A stretch of DNA of 64,000 nt. It comes from Polytrichum commune. Taxonomy: Eukaryota > Streptophyta > Polytrichopsida > Polytrichales > Polytrichaceae. Position numbers and translations under genes: made by a program. The DNA lies in contig OX485808.1 in assembly GCA_950295325.1 (NCBI GenBank), positions 34,492,527-34,556,526 of the forward strand. Direction: 5' to 3'. Shown here piece by piece: positions 35,106 through 46,600 of this stretch (position 1 is the first letter of the stretch; each line of letters opens with the position of its first letter). A model generated the notes under the pieces. That model did no database searches and had not been told where the DNA came from. It worked only from the letters and a program-made list of their open reading frames with translations.

Positions 35106-35570
35106 CTGCCCTTATTCCGCACCTCCAACCACACATCTTCAATGTCTCGTGGTGACCACATGATGATGAAGGAGACGAAGAAAAAGAGCCGAATCACTCA
35201 ATCATGTGTACATACATCTATGTGTTGGAGGTCTTCCTTATCTTTATAGTTCTATGTAGCTGATCACAGCCAGTTCTTCCTTAGATTCATGCTTCTTGTC
35301 AAGTCACATCAATTTTCCTTCAATATAAATGGGCAAGTGCACCTCTCTTTGCCTAATTCCACACTTCAAACCACATACCTTGTCTTGTGGCAATCACAAA
35401 AAGAAGTAGAAGAACAGGAGCTGAATCATTCAATCATATACATCTATGTCGCCGGGGTCTAGCATATCAAGTTATGTTTTTTCTATATGTAGCTGATCAC
35501 AGCCAGTTGAGTCTTCCAAGTCTTCATGCTTGTGAGTCGCATTGATTAAGTTGATGACATGGCTGAGCGG
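35105..35570 (+). repeat. Tandem duplication (~230 bp unit) downstream of the Bet v 1-like gene
   Basis: Unit 1 (35105-35339) and unit 2 (35340-35570) share, in order, CCACACTTCAAACCACA-like, CTCGTGG/CTTGTGG, GAATCA(C/T)TCAATCAT, ACATCTATGT, and GTAGCTGATCACAGCCAGTT. The unit contains no clear coding frame and probably lies in the transcript's 3' part. Confidence 0.8.
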
Positions 35571-36283
35571 TCATAGCTATTAAAGAATGGGCAATTGTGT
35601 AGGCAACCACTTCATCTAGAAGAGTCTGAGTCATGTCACAAGGCTACTACCAGAATGAAGGGAATTGTTCTTAGAAATTCTCTCAATCTTCATGCTGTCG
35701 ATGTGAACATTTTCTTGTCTGCATTGCTCGCTGTTGGTGATTAACAGGGTTGAGATCATCATTTTATCATATATGACATTGAAATCGTTTTCCTTGCTCA
35801 CAAATTCATCGCCATGTATACTGTAAAGTATATATTTATTCATGTTTCATACTGCCGATGACCACCTCGTCTACAGTTATCCTACATGTTGCGCCATCAC
35901 TTCAGGAATCCAGAACATTCCGTTCTCGCGGTGGGGCAATTATGGCTTACTTTTGACCAGCCACAATCCCATCAATAGCAAATATAGTTCAGGCCAGCAT
36001 TCCGTTTGAGGAACTCAGTCAACTCAAGTATAAGGCAGCTAATGAAGTAAGCACCCAAGCAATGGTTGTTTGGGAACTTTCTGACTGTGCATTGTGCAAG
36101 TTGCTGAGAAGGTTAGTACGAATAGTATGGTGTATTGAAGAGCAGCAAACTAGGCTCGGCGATGCTCGTTGAGAGTTTGTTGTGGGATCCATGAGCCCCG
36201 TCCCAAAGTGTCATCGCTTACTTACTTGTGTCATCGCTTGTCATAAAAGGCCACTGTGGCTGCCATATACTACACTAAAGATA
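35571..36283. other. Gene-flanking intergenic DNA, nothing recognised
   Basis: Base composition is less AT-rich than elsewhere, but I found no exon with supported splice sites and no repeat ends. Confidence 0.4.
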
Positions 36284-36470
36284 ATATATAGTGTTCACTT
36301 AGTATTTGGAATTACGCAAAGCTATATCTCTTCATTGTAAATCTCATATTTAACCAACAAATGTTGAATTGGTTGTTGGACATTACAGACCAACTTTACT
36401 TGATGAAAAAAATTACATCAACAGTAAAAAGATACAGCATTGTGTAAATCCAAATTGTAAGCTGACACTG
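36284..36470. mobile_element. ~190-bp MITE-like inverted repeat, copy 1
   Basis: The left arm (TTCACTTAGTATTTGGAATT...) and the right arm reverse-complemented (GTCAGCTTACAATTTGGATT...) match for about 40 bp, both leading to GC(T)ATATCT(T)TT words. A second copy at 54387-54600 has the same arms. No target-site repeat was fixed. Confidence 0.6.
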
Positions 36471-37155
36471 TAGATCATCTTTGGTGTAGTAATTTGCTGA
36501 AGAAATATACTTTCCATGTACAATCCACTACAGATCTTCTTCTTTGTTCTTTCTCAAGAGACAAAAATAAGCCAAGCGCAAGGACAAAACCACACCATGT
36601 GGCCACAGCTCGCGATACTGGTTACTGAAATTGGGTGGGACCAAAGCCTGCACCCCAAGTGGCTAGGCAGCATCTCAAACTTTTTGCCATAGCCTCCCTC
36701 TCATGGCACCCACAGCATGCATGTTTCATACGAAACGAAAAAGAAAATTGAGCATCGGTATTGAACAACATGAACGTGAGCCTGTTAGAGAGAGAGATGA
36801 CGCGAACCCAATGCAAGGTTGGTGTGAAGAGGGACCTTGACTTATGCTGATAGCATTTGGGAGAGAGCCTTACACAACCCTAACCTAGCTTCTGTCACCA
36901 GTCAATGACTACACGAGCTAATTATGGCTGTGTCTATGATACAAAAGTCCCCACCTTGGGGATCGAGCATGGATAATCTATCCATTGTAGAATTTCAATG
37001 TTTCAATGTTACGTAGGAGTAGTAGTCATATTTTAGTGTTACAGTGTTATACTACGTAAATGATTCATAATCACGATAGGTGCACTTGGTAGATCAATGT
37101 CCCCATTTTGTTCCCAGAGGGTCTCAATAATAAAGAATCAGGCGGGAGTGGATTT

Positions 37156-37480
37156 TGATGTTCTCCGCCTTGCTCTTTATTATTATACAAAAATTTGTGA
37201 GATTTCCATCACTTTCCTTCATATTATGAGGATAGCATAGTTAGAATAAATTTTAGGAGGAGAAGATGTAGGTTCGAATCCTACCGTCCACATTGACATT
37301 TCTGTAACATTTAATTATCATTTCAAGAAAAATGATCTATTTTCAAGCATCCTGAATTTTTTTTTAAAACAAACAAGTCCCTTAAGTTTCTTATCAACTC
37401 CAAAACACTAGAACATTGGGACATTAAACCATTGAATGTGTGTAATTACTAGGTAGAATGTGACCATTTACGTGTATATA
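37156..37480 (+). repeat. tRNA-derived SINE-like unit, copy 1
   Basis: It contains an A-box-like GGATAGCATAGTTAG (37230-37244) and a perfect B box GGTTCGAATCC (37271-37281) about 30 bp further on, followed by TACCGTCCAC. This spacing fits an internal Pol III promoter. A full tRNA cloverleaf is not evident. Copy 2 follows about 457 bp downstream. Confidence 0.65.
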
Positions 37481-37612
37481 GATCCCAAGGTAATATGCTT
37501 TGCCATTTCTGACATGGCCATAATTAGCTCGTGCGTTCAAGATTAGTGACGGAAATTATGTTGGGGTTTACAAGAAAATAAAAAGGTATGCATCTATGAC
37601 GAAGCCCTCATT

Positions 37613-37930
37613 AACTCGATTTTGATATTCTTGGCCTTGCTCTATATTATTATATAAAAGTGTGAAATTTCCATCATCTCCTTAAAAATATGTGGATAGC
37701 ATAGTCAAAATAAATTTTGGGAGGAAAAGATGTAGGTTCAAATCTTGCCACCCACATTTGCATTTTTGTAGCATCTAAATATCATGTCAAGAAAAAAGTT
37801 CTACCTTTAAGCGATCTGAATTTTAAACTGAAATTATTATTTTAAAAAAACAAGTCCCTTGAGTTTCTGCTTAACTTCTAAACCACTAATACATTGGAAC
37901 ATTAAACCATTGGAAGTGTGTAATTAATCG
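37613..37930 (+). repeat. tRNA-derived SINE-like unit, copy 2
   Basis: Direct repeat of 37156-37480 throughout, with the A box kept (GGATAGCATAGTCAA) and the B box mutated to GGTTCAAATCT. GTGG at the start and CCACCCAC after the B box could pair as an acceptor stem, better preserved than in copy 1. Confidence 0.65.
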
Positions 37931-38559
37931 GTCGAATGTCAAGAAAATGTTTTGGAACATCGGGGCATCTAATGTAAGGTTAGTTTATCATGCTTAGGAT
38001 ATTTGCCCACCTCAAGATTGTGTGATTCCACCTTGTGCACTCAAGAGAGTTCTCTTGTTCTTTTTTTGTGTCATGATGACCTTATATGTTACTCCCTAAT
38101 GAATTACACTCTCAAAACAAAATAATACTAGAGCGAAAGATTGTTGTCACCACACCAATCACACCTAATACCACATCCGGTGTAGTATATGTGTGGGTTG
38201 AAAATTGCGGTGCCTTATCACCATTTTGAACTTAGCTTTATGGGACTTTATAGTCATGTGTCCTTTTATAGGAAAAGTTATTGGAAAAGCGTCCCAAGAT
38301 TTGAGGTGAAGAAACGAGTAATTAGGTTTCCGAAAAGGTATAACTGAAACCTACTATTGTGATAAGGAAGGTGGTAGTTTCTCATAGACAAAAATGTTTG
38401 ACATGCCAAAATATATTATCATGTGAATGTAACTAGTTGTTTGACGTCATATTTCAATTTCTGAACATACAATATTGTGTGCTAAGAATGGAGTGGGTTA
38501 ACAAAAAAACATTGACCAGAAATATTATGGTATCAATGTTATTACATTGGTCATAGTAT

Positions 38560-39080
38560 CTAGAATCACTTGCATAATAGTGTCACTTACCCTATTTTGA
38601 GGCATAAGCTAGGTTACACTAACATTTAACAACTTCAACACTAGTGTCACCTCATGACACTTGGCGTTCAAGTGCGCTTACTAATATCTTGGCATGAGTA
38701 AGTTCAAGATTCAATAATACTATGAGATGTATGCTTATGTTACACAATGTTCTACAAGTTCACTAAAAGTGGGCACAAATGACACTTGGTAATAGTATGC
38801 TTGAAACTATCTTCCTCTTGCATATTATAGTGGGAACACATGACATTTGCCATTAGTATGCTAAACAATATCTTCCCCTTTTGAGGACCCCAATGTGTTG
38901 CATTGAATGTCATAATGTGACTTTTTCCACTTTAAAAATGTTACTCATGTTGATGGATATGATCATATTGGCAACTAAAAAACGTAACACTTTGAAATCT
39001 CCAGGCATCTAGTTTAGGCCCTTTGCAAATAATGTACATGACACTAAATACCATGAACAATGTAGTGTAATATAAGTGAA
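38560..39080 (+). repeat. Dispersed ~500-bp repeat, copy 1 (reverse complement of 53640-54090)
   Basis: CACTTACCCTATTTTGAGG, ACACTTGGC(G/A)TTCAAGTGC, and CATTAGTATGCT words occur in the same order in the reverse complement of 53640-54090. The tail (GTTTAGGCCCTTTGCAAA) also recurs at 53235 and 55990. Non-coding. Confidence 0.75.
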
Positions 39081-40187
39081 GATAATTCCAAGTTATAGTC
39101 ACATCGATATTGACAACAATTAAGTCACATGTGTTATATTCTTAAAATTACAATACTTTTTGCATTTTCATAATTTTAATCATTACCTAAAAATTGTGTC
39201 TTATGAAGGTGACTTTATACACGATTTGGGGTTGGATGGAGGCTTAATCACATTTTCAAACATTAAGGGTAAGTTTCCATGTAGGTCGTTCGTCCACTGT
39301 AAAGCTTTTAATTGATTCCTTAATCAATTAACCTTGTCGTGGTGGTAAATAAGGATTAGAAACAAATGATATGGTCGGTTGGTGAACGTTAGAATGGATA
39401 TTAGTTTAGTAGGTAAATTTCTAAAGCAATGGCCATCAAAAAATCATAAGTGGATTGTTAGGATAGACTAAGTTAAAGTCAAAGAACAAATGGTGGATAA
39501 GGATTTTGCTTTTGATTATTCCGAGGATATGAGGTGGTTACACGCCAAAGCGATCAAACAAGTGGAGCCGAGCAAGGTTGACTAATGAAAATTTTTTTGA
39601 CTTTGCAAATTGGAGGCGGTCCATGATAGCCTTTGTGAAGGACATTTTGCAACAATGTTGACCGCACAAAAATGTTTTAAACAGAATTTTATTGGCCAAC
39701 GATGTTTCAAGACTCTTCCAAGCATGCATGAAAGTGTGACTTATATCAAAGTTCTTTCTGCAAGGACGTAGGTTGCGGTATGCTTCTTTAATTTTTGTTA
39801 CCTTTGTTTTCATTTCAAAAATTGAAGATTGATTATGTGGATCAAAGATATCATACATCATCAAGATACATGCACTACATTGTAGTTGCAGCAAAGTATT
39901 TGACAAAGAGGATGGATACAAAGCAATAAAAAATGATGATACCAAGATTGCCGCCATGTTTTTATATGAGAATATCGTCACTCAATATGGTTGTCTGAAG
40001 GTGTTAGTTAATAACTGATTTTGAAATTTTTATTATTTATTGATCCAAGTCATTCCGATTCGGGCAACCATTTCCTCTTTATTTAGTGGTTTGATGGAGG
40101 TTGACCATGTTCCAATGGATAGGCACAAAAAGGGGAGAGATTTATTATGATTTTTATTAACCAACCTTTTGGTACATCTCGGAAATC

Positions 40188-40844
40188 GACACCGCTAGAA
40201 CAAATTTGGAAAACAAACCCAAATTACGACAACCTCACAGAGCTCTCCAAATCCAAAACCCAAAAATACCTAGACAAACTTTATATGTACGGCATCACCA
40301 CAATAACGCAAATCCAAAACTCAAATACTAAAGCCATACTAACACCAAGAGAATTCAAATCTACATACAAACATATACCTAAAACTATCAAAGATGCTCT
40401 CCAACAAGCCTCAACAATATTCCCTCCCCCACCACCACCCACAAACCACCTACGCCCAACACAACAAACACCACCACATATATCCCCCCACACCCCCCAC
40501 AACCAATACTAGGCCAAGCAATCCAAATCATAATCAAAGACAAAACCAACACCAAAAAAGACAAATGGGGCGCACAAGCCATCAAAAAGATGTACCTATG
40601 TCAATGGCAACTACCACAAGGAATCACACAACAATGGCGTACAGAAGAAGAACTACTACACCCGGATAACATACTCCTAGAACATAATATACTCCGCATA
40701 ACCCAATACCACAAAAATCAAACGGAATTAAAAACAACCCAAAAATATGCTAACTGCCTCAACCACACCCAACCAAAAGACAACAAATTTGTACACCCCC
40801 CCCTTAAAAATCACCAACTTAAAACTATCCATACAAGAATGTAA
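40188..40844 (+). pseudogene. LINE ORF2 linker region between RT and RNase H, decayed
   Basis: Fragments in changing frames, e.g. LTELSKSKTQKYLDKLYMYG and ITQIQNSNTKAILTPREF, then a proline/threonine-rich stretch and KKMYLCQWQLPQGITQQW. I assign it to the LINE by position inside its target-site duplications; the segment itself has no diagnostic catalytic motif. Several frameshifts break it. Confidence 0.55.
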
Positions 40845-40964
40845 CCCAGATAAAGACATCCAAGTAAACCAACCGACCATACAAATACAAAACTCAGAAG
40901 CCAACATATATGATCAAAGAGGAAACCACATGGCCACCATTACCACTGAAAGATTACAATGGCT

Positions 40965-41764
40965 CACGGGTAGATCACTTAGTGCATTTTAAAAACGACG
41001 TGCGGCATAATATAGAGAGGATTAAAATCATTTGAAATAAAAATTATAAAGGAACTCCAAATAATGAAGGGGCCATTAAATGTAGACAATCCCATTATAA
41101 ATAAGTTAGATGGACATAAAACGTGAGCCATTATTTTTTTGTAAAATTAATATAGGGGTTGAAGATAAGGATCCTAGAAGGTATGTTTAGTATGGTATGT
41201 AAATGGGTTTAGGACTCACGGGGATGGATGATAATTGGGATTTCCATCTGTCCAAAAATGGATGAAAAGGGAACGCGCTGTAACATTGTGGACTCCACCC
41301 TAAATTGTAAATTCTAAACCCGCTTTACTATGCTCTATGTTTTTGGTCACTTGCATTGCAATGACCGCTATGGTATTTGTGTTGGCATCTCCTATGTGTT
41401 TTCATCATAACAGTGTTTGCAATGATATTACTTTGCTATGGTCTCCTATGTGTTTTCTTCATAACTATGTTTGCAATGGTATTATTGTTTGCACCCTTCT
41501 TTGTTTTCATGCTTTCCCTCAACACTCGTCAATTGCGTTAGGAAGTAGATTAGCTTTTATTACTTAAAAGGAATATAGAGTACAAAAAATTACAGTGACT
41601 TGGACAATATAAGTAATGGAAGGGTGCAAACAAATGGACCATTTTTGAAATTCAAGTAATTATAGGGAGGCTTTAATTCAGCCCTTGAAGGTAAATAGCC
41701 CCAAAACAAAAAAAACCCCAGCCGCATGTGGTGCACAAAAATGCCTTAGAGTGATCTACCCGTG
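40965..41764. mobile_element. hAT-like TIR element (CACGGGTAG family), copy B, 800 bp
   Basis: Inverted ends CACGGGTAGATCACTTAGTG / CACGGGTAGATCACTCTAAG. It is about 240 bp longer than the copy at 22680 because of an internal segment (about 41190-41430) containing GGATGGATGATAATTGGG and a partial duplication around TCTCCTATGTGTTTTC. Confidence 0.85.
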
Positions 41765-41896
41765 ACCAACTCAACCATGTCATACTCTACATCAACATTT
41801 CTTCTCCTGCCAATTGCACATATTCTTTAATATGCATTTCTTCACTTCACATATTCAAAGAGGAAATGAGACTTGCCAATTCATTTGTTGCTTCTT

Positions 41897-42448
41897 CACG
41901 GGTAGATCACTTAGTGCATTTTAAAAACGTCGTGCGACATAATATAGAGAGGATTAAAATCATTTGAAATAAATATTATAAAGGAATTCCAAAAAATGAA
42001 GGGGCCATTAAATGTAGAATATCCCATTATAAGTAAGTTAGATGGACATAAAACGTGGGCCATTATTTTTTTGTACAATTAATATAGGGGCTAAAGATAA
42101 GGATTCTAGAAGGTATGTTTAGTATGGTATGTAAATGGGTTTAGGACTCACGGGGATGGATGATAATTGGGATTTCCGTCTGTCCAAAAATGGATGAAAA
42201 GGGAATGCGCCGTCGTTGGGGTCGTCTTCCCCACGCCCGTTTATTACTTAAAAGGAATATAGAGTACAAAAAATTACAGTGACTTGGACAATATAAGTAA
42301 TGGAAGGGTGCAAACAAATGGACCATTTTTGAAATTCAAGTAATTATAGGGAGGCTTTAATTCAGCCCTTGAAGGTAAATAGCCCCAAAACAAAAAAAAC
42401 CCTAGCCGCACGTGGTGTACAAAAATGCCTTAGAGTGATCTACCCGTG
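41897..42448. mobile_element. hAT-like TIR element (CACGGGTAG family), copy C, 552 bp
   Basis: Same ends as copy B in the same orientation and very high similarity to it over both halves. Relative to B it lacks a central block and has GTCGTTGGGGTCGTCTTCCC at the junction. Confidence 0.85.
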
Positions 42449-43289
42449 CAATGGCTATGGAACCAATTCTCCCACATTAACCACACACACTTTAAAAACT
42501 CCCTCCAACCCCCACCCCAAAATTTCGAAACATAAATACTTTGGCTCATACAAAGATACATAACCATACTCCCCAAGAGGAAGCCAAAAACCATACAACC
42601 CAAGAATTTACACCACACACTACACCCGGCAATTACTAAGACATTAATTGAATCCTTTAAAATCACGCACTCGTATTGCTCTTCCCCACTCACATGCCCC
42701 ACACAACTCACACAATATTATTCACTCCACAACCGAGATATAATATTCGGTTCCATAGGCCAAGCACAATCCTACAGATGGAAAGGTATCGGCCTAGCAC
42801 ACCCTACGGACCACAATACAACCATAGAAGCCATTCACTGGGCCAGAATGGCGGCCAAAGAAGACAAAAAGAACGTCATCATCCTCATAATTAACCATAA
42901 TGACTGGACAACAACATCCCAATTACCAAGAAAGGGGACATACACATCCTCACAACCATTCCCCCACACACCACACAATATAACCCCACGCCAGAATGGC
43001 CAAAATATTACCAATACATAGAACCCTCACTCACATCAATAATATGTATACACAACCAAACCAACCCAACACTGGAACTACAAACTCCACGAGAATTACC
43101 ACAAGTCCTAACACAAACCACAAACACACACATAGACACCTTCCCCATCAACCCCACCCCACCAAACTACCATATTAAATTCTCAAACACATGGAAATGT
43201 GCACCCCATCCCAAACAACACCCCCCCCCCCCACTAGCCCTGCCAACTAGATACTATCACCAACACCATCCCAAATATCATCCACAACA

Positions 43290-43850
43290 ATGCATGTACA
43301 CATATGGATCATTCATCCCCCCCCCCCCTCTAAAAAGTCCGAGGGCCAAATAGTGGGCAACACTGCAGGATCAGGAGTATAGAGCCCCAACACGAACATC
43401 CAAATAGCAAAGAGACTACCAGGGTACCAAAACATCCTCAAAGCATAACTAAACGCTATATTAATAGCTATTTAAACCATTAAAACCACACAACTGACAC
43501 ACACATATTTACAGACAGCCTTAACGGCATCTACCTCATCAGCAACCACATACAACACCCAACCTCACAACACCACCACCCATATAAACTCCTTATATAG
43601 CATCCATAATACACCAAATCTACTGGACCCCGCACTTAATACACATACATAAAGTAAGGGCTCACACAGGCATCACAGGGAACAAAATAGCCTACACACT
43701 AGCCAATGAAGGAACACTCAAGGAAAAACCAATTGCCACACCCCACATACACCTAGCCCACGCCTCACCCTATTGGCTAGCAAGCTGCCCAACCGCCACG
43801 CACAACGGAGCAATTCGAAACTTACACACGTTCATAACAAAAGCACACAA
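43290..43850 (+). pseudogene. LINE RNase H domain remnant
   Basis: CMYTYGSFIP (about 43288-43317) corresponds to the CIYTDGSFIPP of the copy at 62.8 kb; the catalytic Asp of TDGS is Tyr here. RLPGYQN follows. Near 43640-43700 the third conserved block (KVRAHTGI.GNK) is readable, followed by LANEGT. Stops and frameshifts separate the blocks. Confidence 0.75.
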
Positions 43851-43866
43851 CAATCAAGAAGTAAGG

Positions 43867-44277
43867 GTGGCCCAACATAAGTTCACTTACGTAGACAAAT
43901 GGCTATCCAATGACCAAATAAATCAGAAACTCTCCAACCACTTCTGGAAAGACAACAAAATAACAGATGCCCAAATCACCCAAACCTTAAAATTCAGATA
44001 TGCCCAATACATGGGTAATCACCGAAAAAACATCTTTTGGCCACTCAAATTCCAAAATCCCAACTGCACACTATGCCACCATAACGAACAAGACACTTGG
44101 CCCCACCTCCTATCCATGTGCGAACACCCATATCTAAAAGGTTTAAGAATTGCCCGCCATAATAAAGCGGTACACCTCATCACCCAAACACTCCAAGCCA
44201 ACAAACATACCCGATTCTACACTTTAACCAATGCAGGAAACCTCAACAACAGGAATCAAGAACAAACAGTCCCATAA
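43867..44277 (+). pseudogene. LINE C-terminal Cys-knuckle region
   Basis: The 136-codon frame contains CTLCHHNEQDTWPHLLSMCE, a CxxC...H...C zinc-binding arrangement, then YLKGLRIARHNKAVHLI, conserved in the second LINE copy. The preceding helix-rich stretch (KFTYVDKWLSNDQINQKL) is conserved too. This region follows RNase H in the element's ORF2 and may help bind its RNA. The frame is open but the rest of the ORF is broken, so no protein is expected. Confidence 0.8.
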
Positions 44278-44896
44278 TGGCTCATAAAATGCACATGCAC
44301 ACAAACAAGTTGCCAATGCCACGCCAAATTAAGACCCGATATCCTAAACATACTAGGCGCCCCAAACCACACACCCACGCCTTTATTACCATCACCCTCC
44401 CATACAATACAATTCATTGAATTCACATATTGTCATGACAGATTCCCCGAACAAGCACTCATACACAAACACACCAAATACGACCCACTAATTAATAACA
44501 TACAAACTCAGGGTTGGGAAACGAACCCCCTAATCACCATCACAGCAGGTGTTCGGGGAGCCATACACGAACTATCCATCGACAAATTAACCAAACTTAA
44601 ACTCCCAAAATCCAGCATTAAAACACTCATGAAAATAATACACCATAATGCCATTAAATATCTCACCTACCTAGTCCTTAACAAAAGAAAACTAGAAAAC
44701 AAACAAGCTATTGTCACACCCCCTTAAACAAAGGGATAAAAATGTAACACCAGAGCCCACCTCCCAGAGAGGCATAAAACCTCATACTACAACACAATCC
44801 GTTGTGTTAAGTATTTGGATAACGGGCTCACATTCACGCCGGTACCATGTACGGGCGTTTCTTTTTCTTTTCTTTTCTTTCTACATCTCGGAAATC

Positions 44897-46600
44897 AAAT
44901 AAAAGGTAAAGTAAACATCCTTTGGGTTTTAACCCAAGGGTAAGTTTGTGTTTATCTTTAAACTACAAATAAGCTAAGATTAAGGTTTGAAAGTTTTAGT
45001 GGACGAAATGGATTTAGATAATATTAGTAAATGGCTAATTAATCTAAGCCAAGCTTAATTACCATAGAGTAAACAAACTTGGAACTTTCTAAACAAATTT
45101 AATTACTATAATGTAACATGAGGTGGCATAACATCTAATATATTTTTTAGAGCCTAAATTATCCTAAATTTTTATTTTATTTCAAAATTGAATAAAATTT
45201 TAAGTTCCATCACGAAAACATTCAGAATTTTATGTCAGAATTTTAGAATGAAGTAAGACATATTAGGCTAGAAAGAGTATTTTAATATCCACCTAAGGAT
45301 ATAAAACTTGTTGGAATGAAGACTATGGGGTTCATTCACGATTGGGGTACTACTTTGGGACAAAGGAATTAAGGACTATATTGCATTGGATCTCGACCTT
45401 TATTATGATTTTCTATTATTTAATTGATAATTTTTAAATAGATAAGTAGATAGGTCATAGGATTTCTCAATAAATATATTATTAATTAATTAATAATAGA
45501 TCAATCCTTTATGAAATTGGCAGATAGGTCATAGGACTTGTTTGGGCCACATCAATGGCAATTTCATTAAAGAAGTGTACATCGGAGGTGAATTATTTCA
45601 TATTTTGTATCCAAGTACCTTGCTGTAAGTGTCATGTGTTCATACATATATTTTATTATGTCCAATTCTAATTCTACACATTCTTTTTTCATGTAGCCAT
45701 ATTATTGTGTAATGTTGGCCATGTTTGATGTCATATGTAAAGCTATACAATTGGTATGCAATATATTTTTAGTTCTATTGGTACACACTTGAACGATAAG
45801 TGTGAGGAAGAAAATTAGGATCATTTTAATTAAAATGTTGTTGTTCTTTTCATTCCTTAATCCTAAGGTCAACAATTTTGACGGCAACCATAGATGTCCG
45901 TTAAGGACGCAAAACAATATCTTAGATAACCCTATTCCTTGTAAATTGATTTTGTCGGTGTACTCATTATGAATTATTAAATGTAGGTATGATCCAAAAT
46001 ATACTCATCAATGCTAATTTAAGCACACCAATTATGTAAAGTTATCTACTTTAATCATTTAAGCGTTAGACACTCAATCGTGAATGCCCCCTATGGTTGT
46101 TTGTAGTGAAGCTACAAGGTCGGCTATACTAAAATATAAACTATCTCGCGAAACATTCCTAATTTCTGGACAGAGTTCCAGATTTTTACAAAACTAATGT
46201 CTTTAGGAATAAGACTTGAAGATCTATATGCAAATATAAGAAAAGTGAGAATTAGATTTGGGAGCAAGTCATGACAAGCTTTTGAGGTTAATTTTTTTTA
46301 TCCAATCAAGATCATTTACAAATAAAAGTCTTTAAAAAAACTAGTTATTATCTACCGACTAAAGAAGATGGGTTAGAGAGCAAGTTTAATACAATGCACA
46401 AAAAATGAATAAAACCTTTGAAAACATATTATTTATGAAATAAGAACAACTTCACTCCCTCTTATGAAGTACTAGCATTTAAATTGTCATTCCTCTAATA
46501 ATCATTTGGTCATATCCTAAGTACAACAAAATATGATTAGTTTTTCTTTCTTGCACAATCCAATATTAACTCTTTCAATCCAGGTATACCACAATTTTCC
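44897..46600. other. AT-rich intergenic stretch, no supported gene
   Basis: It holds a TAATTAATTAATTA palindrome near 45480 and a repeated AGATAGGTCATAGGA word (about 45450 and 45525). It may include the minus-strand gypsy element's 3' end, but no LTR was recognised. Confidence 0.4.

Larger units (their letters stand above)
40965..42448. mobile_element. Composite of two hAT-like MITEs plus 132-bp spacer, single outer target repeat
   Basis: Copy B (40965-41764) and copy C (41897-42448) are each bounded by CACGGGTAG...CTACCCGTG. The only 8-bp target repeat is CAATGGCT, immediately left of B (40957-40964) and right of C (42449-42456), inside the LINE. The 132-bp spacer does not match the LINE, and the inner ends lack matching flanks. 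This indicates that the pair and spacer moved as one unit. Confidence 0.8.
40188..44881 (+). mobile_element. 5'-truncated LINE (RNase H-bearing), ~3.2 kb net, with a composite MITE insertion
   Basis: A 15-bp target repeat TACATCTCGGAAATC (40173-40187, 44882-44896) brackets the block, which ends in a T-rich TTTCTTTTCTTTTCTTT tail. Plus-strand composition is A/C-rich and strikingly G-poor. The 5' part encodes a linker region; 43290-43850 and 43867-44277 encode RNase H and Cys-knuckle remnants. Endonuclease and reverse transcriptase are missing, so it is 5' truncated. Just before the tail, GCCGGTAC and GTACGGGC can form a stem. The pair of MITEs at 40965-42448 interrupts it. Confidence 0.9.

Noticed and set aside
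34729-35142. 137-codon minus-strand frame with an arginine/glutamate repeat
   Set aside because: It is the antisense of Bet v 1 exon 2 plus the (TC)n tract.
40281-40669. Glycine/valine-rich minus frames and histidine/proline-rich plus frames
   Set aside because: They are shadows of the A/C-rich LINE sequence, not separate genes.
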